Origin: Sphingobium nicotianae
Lineage (GTDB): Bacteria > Pseudomonadota > Alphaproteobacteria > Sphingomonadales > Sphingomonadaceae
Assembly: GCF_018603885.1 (NCBI RefSeq)
Contig: NZ_JAHGAW010000008.1
Location: 62,001-126,000, forward strand
Direction: 5' to 3'
Length of the DNA stretch: 64,000 bases
In this document: piece by piece, positions 8,430-17,052 of the stretch
Numbering within the stretch: position 1 is the first letter of the stretch
Layout of the letters: each line of letters begins with the position of its first letter
Notes under the pieces: model-generated
The model's input: only the letters and a program-made list of their open reading frames with translations
The model's database searches: none
What the model was told of the DNA's origin: nothing
Translations under genes and position numbers: made by a program

Positions 8430-8541
8430 CCCCCTCCCGCAGGCGGGAGGGGTTAGGGGTGGGCAAGCGACGTTCCGCAAGATGGATCGGCCTCGCGAGG
8501 GTGCACGCCCACCCCCGGCCCCTCCCGCCTGCGGGAGGGGA
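8430..8541. repeat. Paired G/C-tract palindromes (REP-like, family 1)
   Basis: CCCCTCCCGCAGGCGGGAGG with a GGGGTGGGC tail, and an inverted partner (CCCTCCCGCCTGCGGGAGGG), bracket about 40 bases between the monooxygenase and hsp20 genes. The stem core differs from the copies at 764 and 11468 (GCAGGC against TTCA/TTTCAA), while the outer tracts are the same. Confidence 0.75.
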
Positions 8542-8553
8542 GAAGAATGCCTC

Positions 8554-8585
8554 CTTGAAAAACCGTCGCGCAATTTCCTTATAGG
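8554..8585 (+). promoter_or_regulatory. Possible RpoH (heat-shock) promoter
   Basis: CTTGAAAAA at 8554 and CCTTATAGG at 8577 resemble the -35 and -10 elements of alphaproteobacterial RpoH promoters. The spacing is a little long. Position, about 55 bases before the hsp20 start, fits. Confidence 0.4.
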
Positions 8586-8637
8586 ATGCACGCCGCGCAT
8601 CTTCGCGAGGGCGACCCGCTCGGAAGGGGGAGCAGTG

Positions 8638-9057
8638 ATGAATTCTGGTCGATCACGGCACTGGATGTGGGCGGACGCCGTCGATCTCATCGACAAGATG
8701 GAACGGCTCCACCAGCAAAGCTTCGCGCCCTCGCGACCGGCCGGCGGTATGCCCAACTGGGAGCCGCCGTGCGACATGATCGAGACGGCGAGCGAGCTGC
8801 TTGTGCTGGTTGCGTTGCCCGGCGTCGATCTCGACCAGACCGATGCCTACATCGAAGAAGGCGTGCTCGTCGTGCAGGGTCAGCGCATCCTGCCGCCGGA
8901 GTTGCGCCACGCGCGCATCCATCGCCTCGAACTGCCGCAGGGCCGTTTCGAGCGTCGCCTGCCGTTGCCGCGCGGCCATTATGACAATGTGCGTCGATCG
9001 AGCGCCCACGGGTGCCTGCTCGTCACGCTCCACAAAGTGAATGGAGGGCAGCGCTGA
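8638..9057 (+). CDS. Hsp20/alpha-crystallin family small heat-shock protein
   Basis: A 139-residue protein with the alpha-crystallin beta-sandwich region (about 38-130: PPCDMIETASELLVLVALPG, GVLVVQGQR, LPQGRFERRLPLP). The terminal GxLxV-like strand is replaced by CLLVTL. Such proteins hold unfolded proteins for refolding or degradation. The N-terminal arm is short and has the motif MWADAVDLIDKMERLHQQSF. Its stop overlaps the lon start (ATGA), so chaperone and protease are translated together, which suggests hand-over of damaged proteins. A heat-shock-like promoter lies upstream. Confidence 0.88.
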   Translation: MNSGRSRHWMWADAVDLIDKMERLHQQSFAPSRPAGGMPNWEPPCDMIETASELLVLVALPGVDLDQTDAYIEEGVLVVQGQRILPPELRHARIHRLELPQGRFERRLPLPRGHYDNVRRSSAHGCLLVTLHKVNGGQR

Positions 9058-11459
9058 TGGCCACGCTCGCAGACAAACCCGTCACGGACGCCCCGGAATA
9101 CCCGGAGCTGCCCGAGGATGCGATCATCCTGGTCCCGGTGCGCAACTTCGTGATGTTCCCGGACGTCGTCCTGCCGCTCAGCGTCAATCGGCCGATGTCG
9201 ATCGCCGCCGCGCAGGCGGCCGTGCAGGGCAGCCGCCCGATTGGCGTGCTCGCCCAGCGCGATCCCGCGCTCGACAAGCCGACCGGCAACGACATGCACC
9301 GCATGGGCACGCTCGCCAATGTGCTGCGCTATCTGACCGCGCAGGACGACACGCATCATCTGATCGTGCAGGGCGAGAGCCGCTTCCGTGTCATCGAGTT
9401 CCTCGAAGGCTGGCCTTTCCTGGTCGCGCGCGTCGAGCAGATCGCCACGGTCGACGATAAGAGCCCGGAGATCGAGGCACGGACGATCAACCTGCGCAAG
9501 CAGGCGCTGGAGACGGTCGCGCTGCTGCCGCAGGCGCCGCAGGGCCTCGCCGACGCGATCCAGAATATCCCTTCCGCGTCGACGCTGGCCGACACCGTCG
9601 CCGCTTATATCGACATCGAACCCGCGCAGAAGCAGGAGATTCTCGAGACGGTCGCGCTCGGCGCGCGGCTCGACAAGGTCTCCCGCCTGCTGGAGCAGCG
9701 CCTGCAGGTGCTGCGCCTCTCCGCCGAGATCGGCAAGGATGTGCAGGAGACGCTGACCGGCCGTCAGCGCGAGCATATTCTGCGCGAGCAGATGGCGGCG
9801 ATCCAGCGGCAGCTCGGAGAGGACGATGGCAAGTCGGAAGAGATTGCCGAGCTGGCCGAGAAGATCGCCAACGCCAAGATGCCGCCCGAGGTCGAGAAGG
9901 AAGCCACCAAGGAGCTGCGCCGGCTGGAACGCATGCCCGAGGGCGCGGCCGAGCATGGCATCATCCGTACTTATCTCGACTGGCTGACCGAGCTGCCTTG
10001 GGCGCTGCCCGAGAAGGAGCCGGAGATCGACATCGCCGCCGCCCGCCAGGTGCTGGACGACGATCATTACGGCCTCGACAAGATCAAGCGGCGGATCGTG
10101 GAATATCTGGCCGTGCGCAAGCTCGCGCCCGAGGGCAAGGCGCCGATCCTGTGCTTCGCTGGACCTCCCGGCGTCGGCAAGACCTCGCTCGGCCAGTCGA
10201 TCGCCCGCGCCATGGGCCGCCCGTTCGTGCGGGTGAGCCTGGGCGGCGTGCATGACGAGGCGGAGATACGCGGCCACCGTCGCACCTATATCGGTGCGCT
10301 GCCGGGCAACATCATTTCGGCGATCCGCAAGGCGGGTACGCGCGATTGCGTGATGATGCTCGACGAGATCGACAAGATGGGCCGCGGCGTGCAGGGCGAT
10401 CCTTCCGCAGCGATGCTCGAAGTGCTCGATCCCGAGCAGAACGGCACCTTCCGCGACAATTATCTCGGCGTGCCGTTCGATCTCTCGCGCATCGTGTTCA
10501 TCGCCACGGCGAACATGCTGGACACCATCCCGGGGCCGCTGCGCGACCGCATGGAGATCATCACCCTCGCCGGCTACACCGCCGAGGAGAAGCTGAACAT
10601 CGCGCGCAAATATCTGGTGAAGCGCCAGCTCGAAGCGAATGGCGTGACGCCTGAGCAGGTCGAGATCGACGATGCCTCGCTGACGGCGATCATCGAATAT
10701 TATACCCGCGAGGCGGGTGTGCGGAATCTGGAGCGCGAGATCGGCAAGACCATCCGCCATGCCGCTGTCTCGATCGCGGACGGCACGCAGACCCACGTTT
10801 CGATCACCGAGACGGATCTGGCGGACGTGCTCGGCGGGCGCATCTTCGAGAATGAGGTGGCGCAGCGCACCAGCGTGCCCGGCGTCGCGACCGGCATGGC
10901 CTGGACTTCGGTCGGCGGCGACATCCTCTTCATTGAGGCGACGCGCATGCCCGGCAATGGCCGCCTGACCCTCACCGGCCAGCTTGGCGACGTGATGAAG
11001 GAAAGCGCGCAAGCCGCGCTCAGCCTGCTGCGCAGCCGCGCCGAGCGGATGGGCATCGATCCGAAGGATTTCGAGAATCACGACATCCACATTCATGTTC
11101 CGGCCGGCGCCACACCTAAGGACGGCCCGAGCGCGGGCGTGGCGATGTTCATGGCCCTGTCCTCACTGTTCCTGGGGCGCACGATCCGCAGCGACACCTC
11201 GATGACCGGCGAGATCTCCCTGCGCGGGCTGGTGTTGCCGGTCGGCGGCATCAAGGAGAAGGTGGTGGCGGCCGCCAGCGCCGGCATCACGCAGGTGATG
11301 CTGCCCGCCCGCAACAAGCGCGACTATGACGACATTCCGGCGAGCACCCGCGACAAGCTCAAGTTTGTCTGGCTCGAAAAGGTCGAGGACGCACTGGAGC
11401 ATGGCCTCGACCCGGCGCCGGTTGCGGCGGAGCCCGAGGGCGAGCATCACCAGAGTTGA
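9057..11459 (+). CDS. lon: Endopeptidase La (ATP-dependent Lon protease)
   Basis: An 800-residue Lon, the usual length. Order: N-terminal substrate-binding domain (about 25-230), AAA+ module with Walker A GPPGVGKT at 369-376 and Walker B CVMMLDEID, sensor regions, and a C-terminal peptidase domain with the catalytic serine in PKDGPSAG (about 692) and lysine in GGIKEK (about 733). The start overlaps the hsp20 stop by ATGA; earlier in-frame starts fall inside hsp20. Lon degrades misfolded and some regulatory proteins in the cytoplasm. A family-1 repeat follows the gene. Whether another lon exists elsewhere in the genome cannot be seen. Confidence 0.95.
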   Translation: MATLADKPVTDAPEYPELPEDAIILVPVRNFVMFPDVVLPLSVNRPMSIAAAQAAVQGSRPIGVLAQRDPALDKPTGNDMHRMGTLANVLRYLTAQDDTHHLIVQGESRFRVIEFLEGWPFLVARVEQIATVDDKSPEIEARTINLRKQALETVALLPQAPQGLADAIQNIPSASTLADTVAAYIDIEPAQKQEILETVALGARLDKVSRLLEQRLQVLRLSAEIGKDVQETLTGRQREHILREQMAAIQRQLGEDDGKSEEIAELAEKIANAKMPPEVEKEATKELRRLERMPEGAAEHGIIRTYLDWLTELPWALPEKEPEIDIAAARQVLDDDHYGLDKIKRRIVEYLAVRKLAPEGKAPILCFAGPPGVGKTSLGQSIARAMGRPFVRVSLGGVHDEAEIRGHRRTYIGALPGNIISAIRKAGTRDCVMMLDEIDKMGRGVQGDPSAAMLEVLDPEQNGTFRDNYLGVPFDLSRIVFIATANMLDTIPGPLRDRMEIITLAGYTAEEKLNIARKYLVKRQLEANGVTPEQVEIDDASLTAIIEYYTREAGVRNLEREIGKTIRHAAVSIADGTQTHVSITETDLADVLGGRIFENEVAQRTSVPGVATGMAWTSVGGDILFIEATRMPGNGRLTLTGQLGDVMKESAQAALSLLRSRAERMGIDPKDFENHDIHIHVPAGATPKDGPSAGVAMFMALSSLFLGRTIRSDTSMTGEISLRGLVLPVGGIKEKVVAAASAGITQVMLPARNKRDYDDIPASTRDKLKFVWLEKVEDALEHGLDPAPVAAEPEGEHHQS

Positions 11460-11467
11460 ATATTACT

Positions 11468-11568
11468 TAGCCCCTCCCTTTCAAGGGAGGGGTAGGGGGT
11501 GGGTGTCGCACAGCGATCTGCGATGCTCAGCCCCACCCCAACCCCTCCCCTAAAGGGGAGGGGCTAGG
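11468..11568. repeat. Paired G/C-tract palindromes (REP-like, family 1)
   Basis: CCCCTCCCTTTCAAGGGAGG plus GGGTGGG, and an inverted partner (CCCCTCCCCTAAAGGGGAGG), lie between the convergent lon and SnoaL genes. It is the third paired copy of this family in the window. Confidence 0.75.
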
Positions 11569-11573
11569 AAGAA

Positions 11574-11963
11574 TTAAAACATCCCGTTCACATTCGGCCC
11601 ACCGACGGGGACGTCCTGCGACACGTCCCAATGCTCCGCGATCAGCCCATTCTCGATCCGGAAGATGTCGATCACCGCGAAACCCTGATCCCCCGACCAG
11701 CGGCGAACGTGATAATGCACGATGACATGGTCCGCATCCGCGAACATGCGTTTGACGTCGTGAACCGCCTCCGGGCTCTCCTTGCGGATGAAATCGAGGA
11801 ACGCCTTCAGCGGCTCCCGCCCTGTCTCCACATTGGGATTATGCTGGATGTAGTCCGGGGCGATGAAGCGATCGACCGCTGACGAGTCCATCGGGTTCAG
11901 CACCTTGTCGAACAGCCCGCGCACCAGCGCGAGATTGACTTCCTCCGCAGACGTGTACCGCAT
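11574..11963 (-). CDS. SnoaL/NTF2-like protein
   Basis: A 129-residue protein with the SnoaL-like pattern: an N-terminal helix (LALVRGLFDKVLN), a VDRFIAPDYIQHNPNV strand with the histidine and asparagine typical of polyketide-cyclase-like SnoaL proteins, and DADHVIVHYHVRRW. The family has isomerases, cyclases and hydrolases as well as non-enzymes. Start at 11963 is chosen because GAGGAGAGG lies directly upstream. It is divergent from the GMC oxidoreductase at 12047 across 83 bases and may share control with it. Confidence 0.82.
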   Translation of the reverse strand: MRYTSAEEVNLALVRGLFDKVLNPMDSSAVDRFIAPDYIQHNPNVETGREPLKAFLDFIRKESPEAVHDVKRMFADADHVIVHYHVRRWSGDQGFAVIDIFRIENGLIAEHWDVSQDVPVGGPNVNGMF

Positions 11964-12046
11964 GCCTCTCCTCTTGCGCTTGTCGGTGCGCTCCTTCAGA
12001 CCAGTTTCGGACGGGCCGCGCAAGGCTCGCAGGAGAGGGCGAGGCA

Positions 12047-13696
12047 GTGGACGTGTCGGTGGACGAGGCGGATTTCATCATCGTGGGCGCGGGCAGCGCC
12101 GGCTGCGTGCTGGCCAATCGCCTGAGCGCCGAGCTGGGCGCGCAGGTCGTGCTGCTGGAAGCGGGCGGAGAATGCCGCCACCCGATGATCGACATGCCGC
12201 TTACCTGGATGCAGGCATCCGCCATGGATCGCTTCATCTGGGGAAACCAGAGCGAGCCCGATCCGCACATGGGCGGCCGCGTCCAGCCCATCCCGCGCGG
12301 CCGGGTGCTGGGCGGCTGCTCCTCGATCAACGGCACCATGTATATTCGGGGCCACCGCGCCGATTATGACGGCTGGCGCGACAGCGGCCTGCCGGGCTGG
12401 GGCTATAACGAGGTGCTGCCTTACTTCAAGCGCTCGGAAACCCATTGGCGCGGGGCCGATGCCGTCCATGGCGGCTCCGGCGAGATGCACGTCTCGCCGA
12501 TGAAGCCCGACCCGGTGCTGTTCCCGGCCTTCATCGAGACGGCCCAGCAGCTCGGCTATCCGCAGGCGCCCGACTTCAACGTTCCCGAGCCGGACGGCTT
12601 CGGCATTCCCGACTGCACGATCAGGAATGGCCGTCGCCACAGCACCGTGCGCGCCTTTCTCGACCCGGTGAAGAAGCGCGCCAATCTGCGTATCGAGACC
12701 GATGCGCTGGCGACACGTATCCTGATCGAGCATGGCCGTGCCGTCGGCGTCGAATTTCGGCGCGGCGGCCAGCTTCGCCAGATCCGGGCGCGCCGCGAGG
12801 TCATCCTTTCCGGCGGCGCGATCAACTCGCCGCAATTGCTGATGCTCTCGGGTGTTGGCCCGGCCGCGCATCTGCGCGAGATGGGCATCGAGCTTGTCCT
12901 GGAGTCTCCCGGCGTTGGCCAGAATCTGCAGGATCACCCGATCGCGCTCAGCTTCTGGGCGGCCGCCGGCCCGATCGCCTTCGACGACAAATTGCGCGTC
13001 GATCGCCTGGCCTGGAATGCGATCCGCTGGCAACTGTTCGGCACCGGCACGATGGCGCAGAGTCCCATGTCGGTGCAGGGTTTCCTGCGCTCCGACTCGG
13101 GGCAGGACCGGCCGGACGTCCAGTTCCAGATCGTCCATTCCAGCTATCAGGCGCGGCCCTGGTTCCCGGGCTGGCGCAAGGGCGCGGGGCATGAATTCTC
13201 GGCTGGTTCCCTGCTGCTGAATCCCGAGAGCCGGGGCACGATCACGCTCGGTTCGACCGATGCGGCGGCACTGCCGAAGATCCTGCTCAATTTCATGGCA
13301 GCTGAGGGGGACCGAGCGCGCCTGCGCAGTTCGGTCCGCTTCATGCGCCGCTTCATGGGGACATTGCCGGCGAAGATGCTCGTCGCGGCCGAACTGGCCC
13401 CCGGCGCGGGAGTGGAGAGCGACGAGGCGATCGACGGCTGGCTGAATGCGACGGTGATGAGCGGCGGGCATCCGGTCGGCACCTGTGCGATGGGGGCAGG
13501 GGCGAATGCCGTGCTGGATGCCGAACTGCGCCTGCGCGGCATCGAGCGGCTGCGCGTCGTCGATGCCTCGTCCATGCCCAGCATCATTCGCGGCAACACG
13601 AACGCGCCGGTGATCATGATCGCGGAGAAAGCCGCCGACTTGATCCTGGGCAAGCCGGCCCTGGCGGCGGAGCGGATGGTGGCGACCGTCGATTGA
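12047..13696 (+). CDS. GMC family oxidoreductase (choline/alcohol dehydrogenase type)
   Basis: A 549-residue FAD enzyme. The ADP-binding motif GAGSAGCVLANRL is at about 14-26, the GMC signature GGCSSINGTMYIRG near 90-103, GGAINSPQLLMLSGVGP near 258-274, and the active-site HPVGTCAMG near 475. The C-terminal VVDASSMPSI...NTNAPVIMIAEKAADLI is typical. These enzymes oxidise primary alcohols or polyethylene-glycol-like ends and pass electrons to a carrier or oxygen. Translation starts at GTG 12047 behind AGGAGAGGGCGAG. It precedes an MFS carrier, which suggests uptake plus oxidation of one compound. Confidence 0.92.
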   Translation: MDVSVDEADFIIVGAGSAGCVLANRLSAELGAQVVLLEAGGECRHPMIDMPLTWMQASAMDRFIWGNQSEPDPHMGGRVQPIPRGRVLGGCSSINGTMYIRGHRADYDGWRDSGLPGWGYNEVLPYFKRSETHWRGADAVHGGSGEMHVSPMKPDPVLFPAFIETAQQLGYPQAPDFNVPEPDGFGIPDCTIRNGRRHSTVRAFLDPVKKRANLRIETDALATRILIEHGRAVGVEFRRGGQLRQIRARREVILSGGAINSPQLLMLSGVGPAAHLREMGIELVLESPGVGQNLQDHPIALSFWAAAGPIAFDDKLRVDRLAWNAIRWQLFGTGTMAQSPMSVQGFLRSDSGQDRPDVQFQIVHSSYQARPWFPGWRKGAGHEFSAGSLLLNPESRGTITLGSTDAAALPKILLNFMAAEGDRARLRSSVRFMRRFMGTLPAKMLVAAELAPGAGVESDEAIDGWLNATVMSGGHPVGTCAMGAGANAVLDAELRLRGIERLRVVDASSMPSIIRGNTNAPVIMIAEKAADLILGKPALAAERMVATVD

Positions 13697-13711
13697 AGGT
13701 CCGATGAAGAT

Positions 13712-13788
13712 CGTCACCCCAGCGCGAGCTGGGGTCTGCCGCGTCATGGCGCGTCATCGCACGAGACCCCAGCTTGCGCTGGGTGACG
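13712..13788. repeat. Paired palindromic repeat (REP-like, family 3)
   Basis: CGTCACCCCAGCGCGAGCTG at 13712 and its inverted partner ending at about 13788 (CCCCAGCTTGCGCTGGGTGA) flank a short spacer between the GMC and MFS genes, which run the same way. The unit is unrelated in sequence to families 1, 2 and 4. Confidence 0.75.
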
Positions 13789-13810
13789 GAAGAAGGGGGA
13801 AGGGGAGATC

Positions 13811-15097
13811 ATGACCAGCACAGAGGCAACCGCACCACCACGCCCCGCCACCGCCGCGCAGGCGGTCATCGTCGGCCTGCTCAGCATGCTGATCATGGTC
13901 ATCGACGGGTATGACATGGGGGCGATGCCGATCGTCGTGCCGCATCTCGCGCCGCTCTGGGGCGTCCAGCCCGCGACGTTTGGCCTGGCGCTGTCCGCCG
14001 TCGTCATCGGGCTAGGCCTCGGCGCCTTCCTGCTCGCGCCGCTCGGTGACCGGTTCGGGCGGCGGGTCACGACCGTCGCCTCGCTCGCCGTCATCAGTCT
14101 GGCGACGATCGGCACGGGACTGGCGACGACGCCCGGCGCGCTCTTCTGGTGGCGCCTGCTGACCGGCATCGGCCTTGGCGCCTGCCTGCCCAATGTGCTG
14201 GCGATCCTTGCGCAGATCATTCCCGCCGAGCGCCGGGCGAGCGCGATGACGATCGTTTCGTGCGGCATCCCCATCGGCGCGGCCGGCGCGGGCGCAGTCG
14301 TGCCCTGGCTGACCCGGGCGCATGGCTGGCAAGCGGCCTTCTTCGCGCCGGGCGTGCTGATGCTGGTCATGACGCTCGTCGTCGCGCTCTATCTGTCGCG
14401 TATCCCGCTCCCCGCCACAGCGCCCCAGCCAGTGCGCGCGTGGACGGACATCCCCATCTTCGCCCCGCTGCGCCGGGGTCTCGTCTTGCGCACCGCGATC
14501 TTCTGCGGGCTGTTCTGCTTCAACGCGCTCAGCATGTATGCCATCACGAGCTGGCTCCCGACCGTGCTCAAACGCGCCGGCTTCACCTTCGAGAACGCCT
14601 CGCTGCTAGCCGCGATCGTGCAGCTCGGCGGTCTGCTCGGCGGGCTGCTGCTGGCGACGCAGATCGATCGGCATCGCACGATCGCGGCCTTGCTCGCGGG
14701 CTATGGGCTGGTTGCGCTCGCCCTCGTCTCGCTCACGTTCGTCGCGCCGGGCTTCGCCGGCTGGGGGCTCATCCTGCTGCTGATCGGCATGGGTGTCGGC
14801 GGCGCCCATATCGCGCTGCCCGCCGTGGCGGCGAACATCTATCCGGCGACGATGCTGTCGGCCGGCATCGGCCTCGCCGTCACGGTCGCGCGGCTCGGCG
14901 CGGTGGCGGGATCAATGGCGGGCGCGGCGCTGATCGGCGCCAATGTCTCGTCGGGCGGTTTCTTCCTGGCTTTGCTGGTGCCGGTCGGGCTCTGCGCATT
15001 CTGCGTTCTCGCCTTCGCCGCAGCGCGCCTCGCAAACGGGCCTTCTGAACAGGCACTGGCTGAAGGGGCACCCGCGGAACAGGCGCTGGCCGGTTGA
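13811..15097 (+). CDS. MFS transporter, aromatic-acid:H+ symporter (AAHS) type
   Basis: A 428-residue carrier with 12 predicted helices. Helix 1 has VIDGYDMGAMPIVVPHL, matching the DGYD motif of PcaK/BenK-like AAHS carriers, and the helix 2-3 loop has GDRFGRRVT. Such proteins bring benzoate-type acids across the inner membrane with protons. The C-terminal tail holds a short repeat (SEQALAEGAPAEQALAG). GGGGAG precedes the ATG. The gene probably forms a unit with the GMC oxidoreductase, though a palindromic repeat lies between them. Substrate is not known. Confidence 0.88.
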   Translation: MTSTEATAPPRPATAAQAVIVGLLSMLIMVIDGYDMGAMPIVVPHLAPLWGVQPATFGLALSAVVIGLGLGAFLLAPLGDRFGRRVTTVASLAVISLATIGTGLATTPGALFWWRLLTGIGLGACLPNVLAILAQIIPAERRASAMTIVSCGIPIGAAGAGAVVPWLTRAHGWQAAFFAPGVLMLVMTLVVALYLSRIPLPATAPQPVRAWTDIPIFAPLRRGLVLRTAIFCGLFCFNALSMYAITSWLPTVLKRAGFTFENASLLAAIVQLGGLLGGLLLATQIDRHRTIAALLAGYGLVALALVSLTFVAPGFAGWGLILLLIGMGVGGAHIALPAVAANIYPATMLSAGIGLAVTVARLGAVAGSMAGAALIGANVSSGGFFLALLVPVGLCAFCVLAFAAARLANGPSEQALAEGAPAEQALAG

Positions 15098-15108
15098 GTT
15101 GTGTCCCT

Positions 15109-15543
15109 ATGAGCGACGATCCCTTCGACCTACAGCGCTTCGTCAAGGCGCAGGACCAGATCTACCCGCGCGCCCTTGCCGAGATCCGCGCGGGCGCCAA
15201 GCGCAGCCACTGGATGTGGTTCATCTTCCCCCAGCATGTCGCGCTCGGCCGCAGCCCGATGGCGGTGCGCTACGGCATCTCCTCGATCGAGGAAGCGCGC
15301 GCCTATCTGGCGCATCCGCTGCTCGCGCCGCGCCTGCGCGAATGCGTCGCTGCCCTGGCGAAGCCGGCCGATCCTGATCCGGTGCGCGTCTTCGGCGATG
15401 TGGACGCGGCGAAGTTGCGTTCCTGCCTGACGCTGTTCGAGGCGGCTGATGGTGGCGCGGCGTTCGGCGAGGCGCTGGTGCGCTGGTATGGCGGTGTACG
15501 CGACGAGGCGACGCTGCGACTGCTCGCCACGCCGCTCCCATAA
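15109..15543 (+). CDS. DUF1810 family protein
   Basis: A 144-residue protein starting MSDDPFDLQRFVKAQD. It has the conserved DUF1810 elements AL.EIRAGAKRSHWMWFIFPQ (residues about 18-40) and YGISSIEEARAYLAHPLLAPRLREC. The family is small, all-helical and of unknown function. The ATG lies 11 bases after the MFS stop, so it may be co-transcribed, but no functional link is evident. Its stop is 18 bases from the otsA stop on the other strand, with no clear terminator between. Confidence 0.85.
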   Translation: MSDDPFDLQRFVKAQDQIYPRALAEIRAGAKRSHWMWFIFPQHVALGRSPMAVRYGISSIEEARAYLAHPLLAPRLRECVAALAKPADPDPVRVFGDVDAAKLRSCLTLFEAADGGAAFGEALVRWYGGVRDEATLRLLATPLP

Positions 15544-15561
15544 CGGAGTGGATTTCGGCGG

Positions 15562-17052
15562 TTACCCGAAGCTCCGCGCTTCCACTGGATGAGCGCCGCC
15601 CTCGTGATGACCACCGCCGCCATGGCGCGCTTCCTCCAGTGAGATCACGTCCGCCCCGTCCTGTTCCGGTTCCGTTCGATCCTGCTCGAGCGCGTCCAGG
15701 AAAGTCCGCAGCCACCAATGGACATCCTCGCGCTCGACCGATTTCAGCAAGGCGCGATGCCGCTGCCGGCGCTCTTCGAGCGGCATGCGCAGCGCTTGTG
15801 CCAATGCGTCTGAAAGCTCCTCGGGACTATAGGGATTGACCAGCAGCGCCTCTGTCATCTGCTCCGCCGCGCCAGCGAATTTCGAGAGGATCAACACGCC
15901 CGGATCCTCCGGGTCTTGCGCGGCCACATATTCCTTGGCGACAAGGTTCATGCCGTCGCGCAGGGGTGTCACCAGCCCCACGCGCGAGGCGCGGAACATG
16001 CCGGCGAGCGAGGTGCGGTCATAGCCGCGATTGACGTAGCGCAGCGGCACCCAGTGCACTGTCGCGAACTCGCCGTTGATGTGGCCGGAGAGCGCATCGA
16101 GCTGTTTGCGAATGTCCTGATAGCTCACGACCTCGGCGCGCGAGGGCGGGGCGATCTGCAGCAGCGAGACCTCCTCCTGGAATTCCGGTTGGTCGAGCAG
16201 CAGGCGCTCATAGCCATGGAAGCGCTGTTCCAGCCCCTTGCTGTAATCGAGCCGGTCGACGCCGATGATCAGGCAGCGGTCGTGCAGGCTGGCGAGCATC
16301 TCCAGCCGCGCGCTTTCCGCTTCCTCGCTGGCGGCGCTTGCCATGAAATCCTGTGTGTCGATGCCGATCGGGCAGGCGATAACGCGCGTCACCCGGTCGC
16401 CGATGCGGATCGTGCCCAGTTCGTCGACATCGACGCCTTGGAACTCGCTGACGACATATTCCATGAAGCTGTCGAGCCAGGCCTGGCACTGGAAGCCGAT
16501 CAGGTCATAATCAAACAAGGCCTCCACCAGCTGACGATGGCTCGGCAGCGAGAGCAGCAGCCGCATCACCGGCCAGGGCGTATGCAGGAAGAAGCCGGTG
16601 CGGTTGCGGACACCACGCTGGCGCAGCTCGCTGCCAAGCGGGATGAGGTGATAATCATGCACCCAGACGAGATCGTCTGGCGCGATCAGCGGCATCAGCG
16701 TGTCGGCGAAGCGAGCGTTGACCCGTTCATAGCCGCCGGCAAAACCGCGCTCGAACTCGGCGAGGTCGATGCGGTCGTGGAAGAGCGGCCAGAGCGTGCG
16801 GTTGGCGAAGCCGTTATAATATTCCTCGACGTCCTGCGCTTCCAGATCGATCGTCGCGGTGGTCACGCCGTGAGTCTTGGAAATGTTGATCTGGCCGGTA
16901 AACTCGTCCGTCTCGTTGCCCGACCAGCCGAACCAGATCCCGCCCGTCGCGCGCAGAGCCGATGCCAAGGCGACCGCGAGGCCGCCCTGATTGGCTTTTC
17001 CGTCACCCGTCGGCGGGCTGACACGGTTGGAAACGATGATGAGGCGCGTCAT
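15562..17052 (-). CDS. otsA: Alpha,alpha-trehalose-phosphate synthase (UDP-forming)
   Basis: A 496-residue GT20 enzyme that joins UDP-glucose and glucose-6-phosphate into trehalose-6-phosphate in the cytoplasm. It has the N-terminal LIIVSNRVSPP, HDYHLIPLGSELR with LHTPWP near 130-155, the GVDRLDYSKGLEQR donor/phosphate site near 265, and the C-terminal DGMNLVAKEY region. The start at 17052 overlaps the GH15 stop as ATGA. A 40-residue C-terminal extension rich in acidic and histidine residues follows the core. It is the last gene of otsB-GH15-otsA; trehalose protects against osmotic and drying stress. Confidence 0.95.
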   Translation of the reverse strand: MTRLIIVSNRVSPPTGDGKANQGGLAVALASALRATGGIWFGWSGNETDEFTGQINISKTHGVTTATIDLEAQDVEEYYNGFANRTLWPLFHDRIDLAEFERGFAGGYERVNARFADTLMPLIAPDDLVWVHDYHLIPLGSELRQRGVRNRTGFFLHTPWPVMRLLLSLPSHRQLVEALFDYDLIGFQCQAWLDSFMEYVVSEFQGVDVDELGTIRIGDRVTRVIACPIGIDTQDFMASAASEEAESARLEMLASLHDRCLIIGVDRLDYSKGLEQRFHGYERLLLDQPEFQEEVSLLQIAPPSRAEVVSYQDIRKQLDALSGHINGEFATVHWVPLRYVNRGYDRTSLAGMFRASRVGLVTPLRDGMNLVAKEYVAAQDPEDPGVLILSKFAGAAEQMTEALLVNPYSPEELSDALAQALRMPLEERRQRHRALLKSVEREDVHWWLRTFLDALEQDRTEPEQDGADVISLEEARHGGGGHHEGGAHPVEARSFG

